Shown: positions 26,157 to 35,516 of the stretch, piece after piece
How positions within the stretch are numbered: position 1 is the first letter of the stretch
Layout of the letters: every line of letters starts with the position of its first letter
From: Pseudomonas putida
GTDB lineage: Bacteria > Pseudomonadota > Gammaproteobacteria > Pseudomonadales > Pseudomonadaceae
Assembly: GCF_022627325.1 (NCBI RefSeq)
Contig: NZ_JAETZZ010000001.1
Location: forward strand, 186,001 to 250,000
Direction: 5' to 3'
Length of the DNA: 64,000 nucleotides
The notes under the pieces: generated by a model
Told to the model about the DNA's origin: nothing
Seen by the model: only the letters and a program-made list of their open reading frames with translations
The model's database searches: none
Translations under genes and position numbers: made by a program

Positions 26157-27298
26157 AGCTCATCCTTTCCGTCGAGCCGATCCGCTTCCCGCTGACCGGC
26201 ATTGGGCGCTATACCTACGAACTGGCGTCGCGGCTGCAGAACAGTAGCGAGATCACCGACCTGCAGCTGTTTGCCGGTCGGCGCTTCCTGCCAGGCTTGC
26301 CCCAGCCGTCGGACCAGTCCGATGCCGTGCATGGCCTCAAGCGTTTCGTGCAGAAGAACGCCTTGGCGGTCGAAGCGTATCGCCGGCTGATGCCCTTTTT
26401 GCGCAAGCGGGCCTTGCAGGGCTATGAGCAATTCATCTACCACAGCCCCAACTACTACCTGCCGCCCTTCGCCGGCCGCAGTGTGGCGACCTTCCACGAC
26501 TTGTCGCCATTCACCTGGGCGCACTGCCATGCGCCGCAGATCGCGCGTTACCTGCAAAAAGAGCTCACGCTTACCCTGGAACGCGCCGATGCGTTGATCA
26601 CCGATTCGCACTACACCCGTCAGGAGCTGGCCGATTACTTTGCCTGGCCCATTGAGCGGATCCACGCGGTGCCGCTGGCCAGTTCGCCAGAGTTCTACCC
26701 GCGTAGCCCCGACATGCTGCGCGAAACCCTTGCCCGGCACGGCCTGGAACCGGGCGGTTACAGCCTGTTCGTGGGCACCATCGAGCCGCGCAAGAATATC
26801 GAAACCTTGCTGGATGCTTACGGCAGGTTGCCGCTGGCGCTACGCCAGCGCTGGCCGCTGATGCTCACCGGCTACCACGGCTGGCGCAGCGAAGCGATCC
26901 ACGCCCGTATCGCTCAGGCGCAACAGCAGGGCTGGGCCCGTTACCTGGGGTTCGCTGCCGCCCAAGACCTGCCCTTGCTGTTTGCCGGGGCCCGGTTGTT
27001 CACCTTCCCGTCGCATTACGAAGGGTTCGGCTTGCCCGTGCTGGAAGCCATGAGCTCCGGGGTGCCGGTGGTGTGTTCCAACAGCTCTTCACTGCCTGAA
27101 GTGGCAGGCCAGGCCGCCTTGATGTGCGCGCCCGACGACGTGGACGGGCTCACGGCGTTGTTGCAGCGCGGGCTTGAGGATCAAGCCTGGCGCGCGGCCG
27201 CGGTAGAGCAGGGGCTGCGCCATGCCGCCGGGTTTTCTTGGGAGCGCTGCACACAAGCCACCCTCGAGGTTTACCGCAAAGTCAGGGAAGGGCAATGA
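26153..27298 (+). CDS. wbpY: GT4 family glycosyltransferase, WbpY-like rhamnosyltransferase
   Basis: The 381-residue GT-B enzyme has the N-terminal PLTGIGRYTYELA loop, FHDLSPFTWAH, ADALITDSHYTRQEL, the hinge YSLFVGTIEPRKNIETLL and the nucleotide-sugar site FPSHYEGFGLPVLEAMSSG (E-x7-E). Downstream of gmd-rmd it most likely transfers D-rhamnose from GDP-D-rhamnose to a growing D-rhamnan, as WbpY does in P. aeruginosa; this assignment rests on gene order and general similarity. It overlaps both neighbours by 4 nt, implying coupled translation. Cytoplasmic, probably membrane-associated. Confidence 0.85.
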   Translation: MKLILSVEPIRFPLTGIGRYTYELASRLQNSSEITDLQLFAGRRFLPGLPQPSDQSDAVHGLKRFVQKNALAVEAYRRLMPFLRKRALQGYEQFIYHSPNYYLPPFAGRSVATFHDLSPFTWAHCHAPQIARYLQKELTLTLERADALITDSHYTRQELADYFAWPIERIHAVPLASSPEFYPRSPDMLRETLARHGLEPGGYSLFVGTIEPRKNIETLLDAYGRLPLALRQRWPLMLTGYHGWRSEAIHARIAQAQQQGWARYLGFAAAQDLPLLFAGARLFTFPSHYEGFGLPVLEAMSSGVPVVCSNSSSLPEVAGQAALMCAPDDVDGLTALLQRGLEDQAWRAAAVEQGLRHAAGFSWERCTQATLEVYRKVREGQ

Positions 27299-28425
27299 TC
27301 AAGGTTCTGCATTTTTTCAAGACCTACTACCCCGACTCCATGGGCGGTATCGAGCAGGTCATTTTCCAGATCGCCGAAGGTTGCCGAGCCGAGGGTATCG
27401 ATTCGCAAGTGCTCTACCTCAGCAACCGTGGGGCGGCGCGCAACCAGCCGGTGGCCAACCACCTGGCCCACCGCGCCAAGCTTGACCTGCACGTGGCCTC
27501 TACCGGCTTCTCGCTGTCGGCCCTCAAGGACTTCACCGAGCTGGCCAGGGAGGCGGATATCGTCCATTACCATTTCCCCTGGCCCTACATGGACCTTGTG
27601 CATTTCATGGCACGGGTGAACAAGCCGTCCGTGGTGAGCTACCACTCGGATATCGTCAAGCAGAAGTGGTTGCTCAACCTCTATCAGCCGTTGATGCACC
27701 GTTTTTTCCAGAGCGTGGACCGGGTTGTCGCATCCTCGCCCAACTATGCCGCGCATAGCCCGGTGCTGACGCGCTTCAAAGACAAGGTCTCGATCATCCC
27801 CTATGGCCTGGACCGGTCGACCTACCCCAAGGCATCCGCGCAAAAGCTGGCGTACTGGCGCGCGCGGTTGGGTGAGCGGTTTTTCCTGTTCGTCGGCGCG
27901 TTGCGCTACTACAAGGGCCTGGACTATTTGCTGCAGGCCGCGCAACTCAATGGCTTGCCAGTGGCGATCATGGGCGGCGGCTTCCTCGAAGGGCAGCTCA
28001 AGCAGCAGGCCGCCGAACTGGGGTTGGACAATGTGCACTTTCTCGGCGGCCTGCCCGATGAAGACAAAGCCGCGCTGCTGGAGCTGTGCTACGGCTTCGT
28101 GTTCCCGTCGCACCTGCGCTCCGAGTCGTTCGGCATTTCGCTGCTGGAGGCGGCCATGTACGGCAAGCCGCTGATTTCTTGTGAAATGGGTTCGGGTACC
28201 ACGTTCATCAACCTGGCCGATCAGACCGGGCTGGTAGTGCCGCCACGGGATGCCACGGCGTTGGCACAGGCCATGCAGCGCCTGTGGGACACCCCAGCCA
28301 TGGCCCAGGCCATGGGGGCCAAAGCGTTGCAGCGCTATGAAGAGGTCTTTACCGCACCTTTGATGGCCGCCTCATACGCTGAGCTTTACCGTAGCCTGTT
28401 ACAAGGCAGGCAAGGCCCCGCCTGA
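27295..28425 (+). CDS. wbpZ: GT4 family glycosyltransferase, WbpZ-like rhamnosyltransferase
   Basis: This 376-residue protein starts at ATG 27295 (MIKVLHFFKTYYPDSMGG), overlapping the previous stop; the longer open frame from 27238 is inside the upstream gene. It shows the GT4 features GGIEQVIFQIAEGC, SYHSDIVKQKW, SIIPYGLDRSTYP, FLFVGALRYYKGLDYLL and FPSHLRSESFGISLLEAAMYGKPL. WbpZ in P. aeruginosa adds the first D-rhamnose to the lipid-linked GlcNAc primer of the common antigen; the same role here is inferred from position after the WbpY-like gene. WbpX, the third transferase of that pathway, is not in the window. Confidence 0.85.
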   Translation: MIKVLHFFKTYYPDSMGGIEQVIFQIAEGCRAEGIDSQVLYLSNRGAARNQPVANHLAHRAKLDLHVASTGFSLSALKDFTELAREADIVHYHFPWPYMDLVHFMARVNKPSVVSYHSDIVKQKWLLNLYQPLMHRFFQSVDRVVASSPNYAAHSPVLTRFKDKVSIIPYGLDRSTYPKASAQKLAYWRARLGERFFLFVGALRYYKGLDYLLQAAQLNGLPVAIMGGGFLEGQLKQQAAELGLDNVHFLGGLPDEDKAALLELCYGFVFPSHLRSESFGISLLEAAMYGKPLISCEMGSGTTFINLADQTGLVVPPRDATALAQAMQRLWDTPAMAQAMGAKALQRYEEVFTAPLMAASYAELYRSLLQGRQGPA

Positions 28426-28483
28426 TTCCCAGGGGCCGTTTGCACTTGCACTATTGTTACGCCTGCGGGCTGGATGTTCACTC

Positions 28484-29452
28484 ATGGATAGACAAACCAT
28501 TCTCGTCACCGGCGCCAGCGGTTTTGTCGGCAGCACGCTCTGCCACAGGCTGGCTTCAATCGGCGTGTACGCCCCTCGGGCGGCTTTGCGCCGTGCTGGG
28601 ACGGGGCCGGCGGACATACCGGCGGTCAACGTAGGCGACCTAGCCGCCACGACGGATTGGGCTGAAGCCTTGGCCGGGGTGGACGCCGTGGTGCATGCCG
28701 CCGCGCGCGTGCATGTCATGAAAGAAACCGCCGCCGACAGCCTGGCCGCGTTCCGCCGGGTCAATGTCGAGGGCACGCTCAACCTCGCCCGGCAAGCAGC
28801 AGCGGCGGGTGTACGGCGCTTCGTGTTCATCAGCTCGGTCAAGGTCAACGGCGAGGCCAGTATTCCGGGCCAGCCCTTGCGTGCCGATGATGCAGCCATG
28901 CCGCTGGATGCCTATGGCATTTCCAAACATGAAGCGGAGCAGGGGTTATGCCAGGTAGCCGTGGCCACCGGTATGGAGATCGTGATTATTCGGCCGGTAC
29001 TGGTCTATGGCCCAGGGGTCAAAGCCAACTTCCACAGCATGATGCGCTGGGTGCAGCGCGGGATGCCGTTGCCATTGGGGGCTGTCGATAACCGTCGCAG
29101 CCTGGTCTCGGTGCAAAACCTCGTAGATCTTGTGGTTACCTGCATCGATCACCCTCAGGCCCGTAGCCAGACTTTCATGGCCAGCGATGGCGAGGATGTG
29201 TCCTTGAGCGAGCTCTTGCGGGCCTTGGGGCGTGCGCTCGGCCGCCCGGCGCGACTGTTGCCGGTGCCCCCGGCCCTGCTCCAGAGCGCTGCCAATCTGG
29301 TTGGCCGGCACGACCTGGCCCAGCGTTTGCTAGGGTCGTTGCAGGTAGATATTGCCAAGAATCAGCTGCTGCTGGGCTGGCGCCCCCCGTTCACCTTGCA
29401 GCAGGGGCTTGACGCCGCCGCGCGCGCTTTTCTGGAAGGCCACCGCCCATGA
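28484..29452 (+). CDS. wbpV: NAD-dependent epimerase/reductase, WbpV-like
   Basis: This 322-residue SDR starts at ATG 28484 (MDRQTILVTGASGFVGST); the frame is open to 28454. It has the nucleotide motif GASGFVG, HAAARVHVMKE, FISSVKVNGE in place of the usual SST motif, and YGISKHEAEQG (catalytic Tyr-Lys). WbpV-type enzymes act on the 4-keto product of WbpM to give UDP-QuiNAc or a related sugar, the primer sugar used by WbpL. Position directly before wbpL and wbpM supports this. Exact product is not decided by sequence. It overlaps wbpL by 4 nt. Confidence 0.85.
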   Translation: MDRQTILVTGASGFVGSTLCHRLASIGVYAPRAALRRAGTGPADIPAVNVGDLAATTDWAEALAGVDAVVHAAARVHVMKETAADSLAAFRRVNVEGTLNLARQAAAAGVRRFVFISSVKVNGEASIPGQPLRADDAAMPLDAYGISKHEAEQGLCQVAVATGMEIVIIRPVLVYGPGVKANFHSMMRWVQRGMPLPLGAVDNRRSLVSVQNLVDLVVTCIDHPQARSQTFMASDGEDVSLSELLRALGRALGRPARLLPVPPALLQSAANLVGRHDLAQRLLGSLQVDIAKNQLLLGWRPPFTLQQGLDAAARAFLEGHRP

Positions 29453-30453
29453 TATGGCTGATTATCGCTGCTGGCCTCATTTCACTTGCTCTGACCGCAG
29501 GGCTTCGGCGTTACGCGCTGGCGCGCAGCTTGCTGGACATCCCCAATGCGCGCAGTTCGCACACCTTGCCCACGCCACGCGGTGGCGGCCTGGCGTTCGT
29601 CATTACATTCCTGGCCGCCCTGCTGGTGCTGGGGTGGAGCGCGGTGGTCCCGTTCCGATTGCTGGTCGGCCTGCTCGGGGCCGGGGGGCTGGTGGCGCTG
29701 ATCGGCTTCATGGATGACCACGGGCATATCGCCGCACGCTGGCGCTTGCTCGGCCACTTTGTAGCGGCCGCCTGGGGGTTGTACTGGTTGGGGGGCATGC
29801 CTGCGATTACGCTGTTCGGCCTGCAGCTGGACATTGCCTGGCTGAGCGCTGTCCTCGCCGCGTTGTACCTGGTCTGGCTGTTGAACCTCTATAACTTCAT
29901 GGATGGCATTGACGGTATCGCCAGTATCGAGGCCATTTGCGTGTGCCTGGGTGGTTGCCTGCTCTACGCGATTACCGGTAACCCACAGGCGATCGGGTTG
30001 CCGTTGCTGCTGGCGGCGACGGTGGCGGGTTTCCTGGCCTGGAACTTCCCCCCGGCGCGGATATTCATGGGCGATGCCGGCAGTGGTTTCCTGGGTATCG
30101 TACTGGGCCTTCTGGCACTGCAGGCAGCCTGGATAAACCCGCTATTATTCTGGGGGTGGTTAATACTTATGGGTGTGTTCGTGGTCGATGCCACGTTCAC
30201 ATTGGGGCGGCGCCTGCTGCGGGGCGAAAAAGTCTATGAAGCCCATCGCAGCCATGCCTACCAATATGCGTCACGGCAGTACGGCAGCCATCTACCCGTC
30301 AGCCTGGCGGTGGCGGCCATCAATATCGGCTGGTTGCTGCCCGTGGCTGCAGCCGTGCTGCTGTTCAAGCTAGATGGCGCAGCGGGAACCTTGATTGCCT
30401 ACGCGCCTCTTACACTGCTGGCGATCAAGTATCGCGCAGGCGAACGCGAATAA
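29449..30453 (+). CDS. wbpL: Undecaprenyl-phosphate N-acetylhexosaminyl-1-phosphate transferase WbpL
   Basis: WbpL is an integral inner-membrane enzyme of the MraY/WecA family that starts O-antigen synthesis by putting a sugar-phosphate on undecaprenyl phosphate. The 334 residues have about ten membrane segments and family motifs PNARSSHTLPTPRGGG, NLYNFMDGIDGIAS (Mg-binding Asp), and FMGDAGSGFLG. The HxxxH-like segment EAHRSHAYQ near residue 265 fits the sugar-selecting cytoplasmic loop. Same operon as wbpV and 44 bp before wbpM. In P. aeruginosa it primes both A-band and B-band LPS. Confidence 0.94.
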   Translation: MIWLIIAAGLISLALTAGLRRYALARSLLDIPNARSSHTLPTPRGGGLAFVITFLAALLVLGWSAVVPFRLLVGLLGAGGLVALIGFMDDHGHIAARWRLLGHFVAAAWGLYWLGGMPAITLFGLQLDIAWLSAVLAALYLVWLLNLYNFMDGIDGIASIEAICVCLGGCLLYAITGNPQAIGLPLLLAATVAGFLAWNFPPARIFMGDAGSGFLGIVLGLLALQAAWINPLLFWGWLILMGVFVVDATFTLGRRLLRGEKVYEAHRSHAYQYASRQYGSHLPVSLAVAAINIGWLLPVAAAVLLFKLDGAAGTLIAYAPLTLLAIKYRAGERE

Positions 30454-30497
30454 CATGGCTAGAGTGGGCTGGGGCATATGTGGCTTAGGAGAACCGG

Positions 30498-32507
30498 ATG
30501 AGTGACGCGAATAAAGACAGGGTGCGCCAGTACCTGGTGAACCTGTCCCGGCGTCAGAAGCGCCTGATACAGGTGTGCACCGACGTCGTGCTTATCTGGT
30601 TTGCCCTGTGGCTGTCGTTTATCGTGCGCCTGGGCATCGATGAAATGTACAACCCCATCATCGAACACACCTGGCTGTTCCTGGCTGCGCCGATCGTGGC
30701 TATTCCGCTGTTCATCCGCTTTGGCATGTACCGCGCGGTGATGCGCTACTTTGGCAATGATGCGCTGGTTGCCATCATCAAGGCGGTCACCTTGTCCTCC
30801 TTGATACTCGCTGTGGTGGTCTACTGGTACAGCAACCATCAGGTCATCGTGCCGCGATCGATCATTTTCAATTACTGGTGGCTGAGCCTGGTCATCATGG
30901 GCGGCTTGCGCCTGATCATGCGCCAGTATTTCCTCGGCGACTGGTTCAGCGGTGCTCATCAAATCCCTTTTACCAACCGTGACGATGGCCAGGTCAAAGT
31001 CGCCATTTACGGCGCTGGCACGGCCGGCAACCAGTTGCTGGCGGCATTGCGCATGGGGCGTGTGATGCGTCCTGTGGCCTTCATCGACGATGACGGCGAC
31101 CTGGCCAACCGGGTCATCTCCGGCCTGCAGGTGTACAAGCCCAAGCACCTTGACCAGATGATCAAAGAAACCGGCGCCCAGGAAATACTCCTGGCGCTGC
31201 CAACCGCTTCACGCGCGCGGCGTAAAGAGATTCTCGCCTTCCTCGAGCCTTACCCCTTGCATGTGCGCAGTGTGCCGGCGTTTGCCGACCTGGCCAGTGG
31301 CCGGGTAAAAGTCGATGACATCCAGGACGTCGACATTGCCGACCTGCTGGGGCGCGACCCGGTGCCGGCGCAGGATGAACTGCTTTGGCGGTGCAACAAG
31401 AAGCGTACCGTGCTGGTGACTGGCGCGGGCGGCTCGATCGGCTCCGAGCTGTGCCGGCAGATCATCGGGCTGGAACCCAAGACCCTGCTGCTGTTCGACC
31501 ACAGCGAATTCAACCTGTACAGCATCCTCACCGAGCTTGAGCAGCGCATTACGCGCGAGTCTCTGGCGGTGCAGTTGCTGCCGATCCTGGGCTCGGTGCG
31601 TAACCAGCAGCACCTGGCCGATGTGATGAGCACCTGGCGGGTGGACACCGTGTATCACGCTGCGGCCTACAAGCACGTACCCATGGTCGAGCACAACGTG
31701 GCCGAAGGCATTCTCAACAATGTGTTTGGCACGCTGTGCACGGCGCAGGCCGCGCTGCAGACGGGCGTGGCCAACTTTGTGCTGATCTCCACCGACAAGG
31801 CCGTGCGCCCGACCAACGTGATGGGCAGCTCCAAGCGGCTGGCCGAGCTGATCCTGCAGGCGCTGAGCCGCGAAGCGGCGCCGGTGATGTACGGCGACAG
31901 CAGCAAGATTTCCCGGGTGAACAAAACCCGCTTCACCATGGTGCGGTTCGGCAATGTGCTGGGCTCTTCCGGTTCTGTGATTCCGTTGTTCCACCAGCAG
32001 ATCAAAGCCGGGGGGCCGCTGACGGTGACCCACCCGAAGATAACCCGCTATTTCATGACCATTCCCGAGGCTGCGCAGCTGGTGGTGCAGGCGGGGGCGA
32101 TGGGGCAGGGGGGCGATGTGTTCGTGCTGGACATGGGCGAGCCGGTGAAAATCGTCGAACTGGCAGAAAAGATGGTCCACCTGTCGGGCTTCAGTGTGCG
32201 CAGCCCGGATAACCCGCACGGTGACATCGCCATCGAGTTCAGTGGGCTACGGCCCGGCGAGAAGCTTTATGAAGAGCTGCTGATTGGCGATGACGTTTCC
32301 CCTACGGCCCACCCGATGATCATGGCGGCCAACGAAGACTTCATCGCCTGGGAAGTATTGCGCGAGCGCTTGGCCGTGCTGTTCAAGGCAGTGGCCGAAG
32401 ATGACTTTACCCGCGTGCGGCAACTGCTGCGCGAACTGGTCAGCGGCTACTCGCCAGAGGGTGACATCGTCGACTGGGTTTACCAGCAGCAGCGCCGGGA
32501 CCGTTAG
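30498..32507 (+). CDS. wbpM: UDP-N-acetylglucosamine 4,6-dehydratase WbpM (membrane-bound)
   Basis: The 669-residue protein has four N-terminal membrane segments (about residues 25-145), a CoA-binding-like Rossmann module (VAIYGAGTAGNQLLAALR) and a C-terminal SDR with VLVTGAGGSIGSELCRQ. The catalytic Tyr is replaced by Met as in this family (TNVMGSSKRLAEL). It removes water from UDP-GlcNAc to give UDP-4-keto-6-deoxy-GlcNAc for QuiNAc or FucNAc. Shine-Dalgarno taggag precedes ATG. Usually the last gene of Pseudomonas B-band O-antigen clusters, which holds here: comEA and pyrF follow. Confidence 0.96.
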   Translation: MSDANKDRVRQYLVNLSRRQKRLIQVCTDVVLIWFALWLSFIVRLGIDEMYNPIIEHTWLFLAAPIVAIPLFIRFGMYRAVMRYFGNDALVAIIKAVTLSSLILAVVVYWYSNHQVIVPRSIIFNYWWLSLVIMGGLRLIMRQYFLGDWFSGAHQIPFTNRDDGQVKVAIYGAGTAGNQLLAALRMGRVMRPVAFIDDDGDLANRVISGLQVYKPKHLDQMIKETGAQEILLALPTASRARRKEILAFLEPYPLHVRSVPAFADLASGRVKVDDIQDVDIADLLGRDPVPAQDELLWRCNKKRTVLVTGAGGSIGSELCRQIIGLEPKTLLLFDHSEFNLYSILTELEQRITRESLAVQLLPILGSVRNQQHLADVMSTWRVDTVYHAAAYKHVPMVEHNVAEGILNNVFGTLCTAQAALQTGVANFVLISTDKAVRPTNVMGSSKRLAELILQALSREAAPVMYGDSSKISRVNKTRFTMVRFGNVLGSSGSVIPLFHQQIKAGGPLTVTHPKITRYFMTIPEAAQLVVQAGAMGQGGDVFVLDMGEPVKIVELAEKMVHLSGFSVRSPDNPHGDIAIEFSGLRPGEKLYEELLIGDDVSPTAHPMIMAANEDFIAWEVLRERLAVLFKAVAEDDFTRVRQLLRELVSGYSPEGDIVDWVYQQQRRDR

Positions 32508-32545
32508 CACTGCCTTTGCTCTTTCAATGCGCTGGGCACCTTCCT

Positions 32546-32576
32546 ACAGCTGACGCCATTGTGTGCTGTCAGCTGT
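32546..32576. repeat. Inverted repeat after wbpM
   Basis: Arms acagctgac and gtcagctgt (9 bp, perfect) with a 13-nt loop lie 39 bp after wbpM. No clear T tract follows, so it is a weak terminator candidate. Confidence 0.4.
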
Positions 32577-32693
32577 TGAATTTGGTAACCAATCCCTTGA
32601 TCTGCGGGCTTTCTCAGGGGCCTTCGAGCCGTTAGTTTTACCGGGCAGCCAAGGAAACGCTGCCTCGTAAACTTTCTCGAAGGAGTGTCCACA

Positions 32694-33026
32694 ATGCGTA
32701 ATATCGTTCTTTCCTACCTGTTCCTGCCACTGTTCGCGGGCCTGTCCATGGCGACCAGCGCCGCGCCGGCAGCCAGCGCAATGATGGCCGAGCCGGCACC
32801 TGTGGTGGCTCAAGCGGCGGCCTCGGCTGGCCGGCTGAACTTGAACAGTGCAGATGCAATCACGTTGCAGCAGGGCCTCAACGGCATCGGCAAGGCCAAG
32901 GCTGAAGCGATCGTCGCATACCGGGATGCGCACGGGCCATTTGCGTCGGTGGACGAGTTACTGGAGATCAAGGGCATCGGCAAGGCGCTGCTCGAGCGCA
33001 ATCGTGACAAGTTGACGGTGGAGTAG
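32694..33026 (+). CDS. comEA: Periplasmic ComEA-like helix-hairpin-helix DNA-binding protein
   Basis: ComEA-type proteins bind double-stranded DNA in the periplasm and help DNA uptake. The 110-residue protein has a signal peptide (about residues 1-24, ending ATSAAPA), an Ala/Pro-rich linker, and two helix-hairpin-helix motifs (LNGIGKAKAEAIVAYR and LLEIKGIGKALLER). aaggag lies 8 nt before ATG 32694; a GTG in frame at 32685 is unlikely. The small single-domain form is widespread in Pseudomonas, where it follows wbpM. Confidence 0.92.
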   Translation: MRNIVLSYLFLPLFAGLSMATSAAPAASAMMAEPAPVVAQAAASAGRLNLNSADAITLQQGLNGIGKAKAEAIVAYRDAHGPFASVDELLEIKGIGKALLERNRDKLTVE

Positions 33027-33074
33027 GGGGCACTGTCATCCGCTAGCCCGTCTTGCTTGTACTAGCGCCCTTGA

Positions 33075-33104
33075 GTTCGAGCGCCGCCCGCGCGGCACTC
33101 GAAC
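33075..33104. repeat. GC-rich hairpin repeat, right copy
   Basis: Arms gttcgagcgccgc and gcggcactcgaac (13 bp with one G-T type mismatch) enclose loop ccgc. It lies between comEA and the convergent small gene 33152-33319 and could stop transcription from either side. The inner part repeats the hairpin at 23978-23999. Confidence 0.65.
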
Positions 33105-33151
33105 TAGGCAGCCCCAAATACGCAGGGCATTCAAAACACCGTACCCCAGGC

Positions 33152-33319
33152 CTACCGATCCCGCGCATCCTTGGCATCCGCCTCGGCATTGCGCTCGTGT
33201 ACCTTCTTCAACTGCTCGTCGGTCAAGGGCAGTTTCTTCGCCGTATCGCGCAACATCATCAACCCGCCCACGATCGAGCCAAGGGCTAAGATCAGTATCA
33301 GCCAGGCATACCAAGGCAT
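33152..33319 (-). CDS. Small membrane protein, DUF2897 family
   Basis: A 55-residue protein with one N-terminal membrane helix (MPWYAWLILILALGSIVGG) and a charged, Lys/Asp-rich tail. aggag lies 8 nt before ATG 33319; an upstream in-frame start at 33346 is less likely. This matches the DUF2897 small proteins commonly found next to pyrF in Pseudomonas; function is unknown. It is divergent from pyrF. Confidence 0.8.
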   Translation of the reverse strand: MPWYAWLILILALGSIVGGLMMLRDTAKKLPLTDEQLKKVHERNAEADAKDARDR

Positions 33320-33502
33320 GGGGTTATCTCCTGTGATCGCACACAACGTGGCGTGTATGCATGTTGAGCAATGGCCGTATTCATTGGTTCAATTATAGGA
33401 GCCGGGCACGGCCTGGCCAAATCTGCTGATCCGCGGCCCCCAAAGCCTGGGCCACTTCGTTTACAATGCGCGCCGTTTACGACTTGCCAAGAGACCCCGA
33501 CC

Positions 33503-34204
33503 ATGTCCGCCTGCCAGACGCCCCTGATCGTCGCCCTGGATTTCCCCACCCGTGACGCCGCCCTGAAACTGGCCGACCAGCTCGACCCTGCCCTGTGCCG
33601 GGTGAAAGTTGGCAAGGAGCTGTTCACCAGCAGCGCGTCCGGCATAGTCGAGTCGCTGTGCGCGAAGGGCTTCGAGGTGTTCCTGGACCTCAAGTTTCAC
33701 GACATCCCCAACACCACCGCCATGGCCGTGAAGGCTGCCGCCGAAATGGGCGTGTGGATGGTAAACGTGCACTGCTCCGGCGGCCTGCGCATGATGTCGG
33801 CCTGCCGCGAAGTGCTGGCCAAGCGCAGCGGCCCGCAGCCACTGCTCATCGGCGTGACCGTGCTGACCAGCATGGAACGTGAAGACCTGGCCGGCATCGG
33901 TCTGGACATCGAACCGCAAGAGCAGGTGCTGCGCCTGGCGGCACTGGCCGAGAAAGCCGGCATGGACGGGCTGGTGTGCTCGGCACTTGAAGCGCCGGCG
34001 CTCAAGGCTGCGCACCCGTCCCTGCAGTTGGTAACACCGGGCATTCGCCTTGCTGGCAGCGCGCAAGATGATCAGCGCCGCATTCTGACCCCGCGCCAGG
34101 CGCTGGATGCCGGCTCGGATTACTTGGTGATCGGCCGCCCGATCAGCCAGGCGGCAGACCCGGCCCAGGCCTTGGCAGCGGTGGTCGCCGAGATCCGTAG
34201 CTGA
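33503..34204 (+). CDS. pyrF: Orotidine-5'-phosphate decarboxylase
   Basis: PyrF decarboxylates OMP to UMP in pyrimidine synthesis. The 233 residues form the TIM-barrel family with [18 protein letters not shown], the catalytic [10 protein letters not shown] (Asp-Lys-x-x-Asp), GVTVLTSM and the phosphate-binding end VIGRPISQA. The frame is open upstream to 33371, but ATG 33503 ([14 protein letters not shown]) fits the family length. It is divergent from the DUF2897 gene and is followed by the O-antigen-ligase-like gene after 118 bp. Confidence 0.97.
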   Translation: MSACQTPLIVALDFPTRDAALKLADQLDPALCRVKVGKELFTSSASGIVESLCAKGFEVFLDLKFHDIPNTTAMAVKAAAEMGVWMVNVHCSGGLRMMSACREVLAKRSGPQPLLIGVTVLTSMEREDLAGIGLDIEPQEQVLRLAALAEKAGMDGLVCSALEAPALKAAHPSLQLVTPGIRLAGSAQDDQRRILTPRQALDAGSDYLVIGRPISQAADPAQALAAVVAEIRS

Positions 34205-34322
34205 CACCTGCAGGCGTTTCACAGCAACCTTTTCAACATGGGTGGCGTTCAGCGAGCCCTTCGATCCTTACATTGGAATGCAGGGCTCACACTGAACATT
34301 CCCGTTTGCCAGAGGATGCTAG

Positions 34323-35516
34323 ATGTCAATTGATGTGTCGATACAGTCGCCGGCTCAACGCTGGGCAGGCATGGTGACGCGCTACGTGTTGCCGCTGGGC
34401 TGGCTGGCCCTGCTGACGGGGATGTTCTGGGCGTGGGACCGCTCGCTGTACCACAAGCTCTTTTACCTGCTGCTTGCCGCGCCCACGTTGATCGTCTTGA
34501 TCCTGCAGCCACGGCAGGCCAAGGCGTTGTTTGGGAACCCGCTGTTCATTGCCTTCCTGGTGTTCTCTGCCTACACCCTGCTGAGCATTGCCTGGTCCGA
34601 TACCGAGAACTCGGTAGGCAGTTTGCTCAAGCGGCCCTTGTACATTGCCATGGTGTTGCTGTCGGCCGGCCTCATCAGCTTGCAGTCACCGGCACAGCTG
34701 CATCAGTGTGTGCGCCTGGCTGCCCTGTTTGCCGCAGTCGCCGCTGGTGTTTCGCTGATCTACTTCTTGGGTCTGGCGGCGGGTGAGGGCGGGCGCCTCG
34801 ACGGCTACGGCGCGCTCTACAACCCCTTGCTGACTGCCCATGTGTTCGGCGCTTTCGCTGCTATCTGGTTGGCAACCTGGTTCCAGACGCGCGGCGCGCT
34901 CAACATTCTGGCTCTGGCCTGCCTGGCGGTACTGGGCATGGCCATTCTTGCCACGGGCTCGCGTACGCCGTTGATCGGGTTGGCGGCTGCACTGGGTTGG
35001 TTGCTGATCGTGGGTGACCGGCGCCACGGCTTGATCGCAATGGCGGCCGTGGCCCTGGCTTTGGTTGGGGTTGCGGTGTTCTACCCTGAAGCGATCACTC
35101 AACGTGGTGTGTCCTACCGCCCCGAAATCTGGCTGGAATCGCTGCGCCAAATCGGTGAGCACCCCTGGCTTGGCCATGGTTACGATGCCCCGATGACGGT
35201 GATCATTCCAGGCCTTGAACAGACGCTCGCCGACCCGCACAACATCGAGCTGGGCGTGCTGTATGCAGGTGGGGTCGTGGGCTTGGTGCTCTGGTTGGTG
35301 CTCTACGGCCTGGCCATGCGCTTTTGCTGGGCTTACCGCAAGCACCCCGGGGTTACGCTTGCGGCGACCTGGCTGATATTCGGCTTTGCTTCAGGGCTGA
35401 CAGAAGGCAGTGCGTTCATGTCACGCCCGAAAGAGCATTGGTTTCTGATCTGGATGCCAATGGCTGTGGTCTACGCCCAGTGGCTGATACACCGGGGCGG
35501 TAAAAAGCTCGCTTAA
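34323..35516 (+). CDS. O-antigen ligase-like membrane protein (WaaL/Wzy_C family)
   Basis: This 397-residue protein has about eleven hydrophobic segments and a large periplasmic loop with YRPEIWLESLRQIGEHPWLGHG and DPHNIELGVLYAGG, the region containing the conserved Arg and His of O-antigen ligases. Such proteins transfer undecaprenyl-linked polymer onto lipid A-core. The same family also contains polymerases and protein O-oligosaccharyltransferases, so the acceptor is uncertain; gene order close to the WbpL/M operon supports LPS ligase. It ends overlapping by 4 nt the stop of the convergent GT2 gene. Confidence 0.85.
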   Translation: MSIDVSIQSPAQRWAGMVTRYVLPLGWLALLTGMFWAWDRSLYHKLFYLLLAAPTLIVLILQPRQAKALFGNPLFIAFLVFSAYTLLSIAWSDTENSVGSLLKRPLYIAMVLLSAGLISLQSPAQLHQCVRLAALFAAVAAGVSLIYFLGLAAGEGGRLDGYGALYNPLLTAHVFGAFAAIWLATWFQTRGALNILALACLAVLGMAILATGSRTPLIGLAAALGWLLIVGDRRHGLIAMAAVALALVGVAVFYPEAITQRGVSYRPEIWLESLRQIGEHPWLGHGYDAPMTVIIPGLEQTLADPHNIELGVLYAGGVVGLVLWLVLYGLAMRFCWAYRKHPGVTLAATWLIFGFASGLTEGSAFMSRPKEHWFLIWMPMAVVYAQWLIHRGGKKLA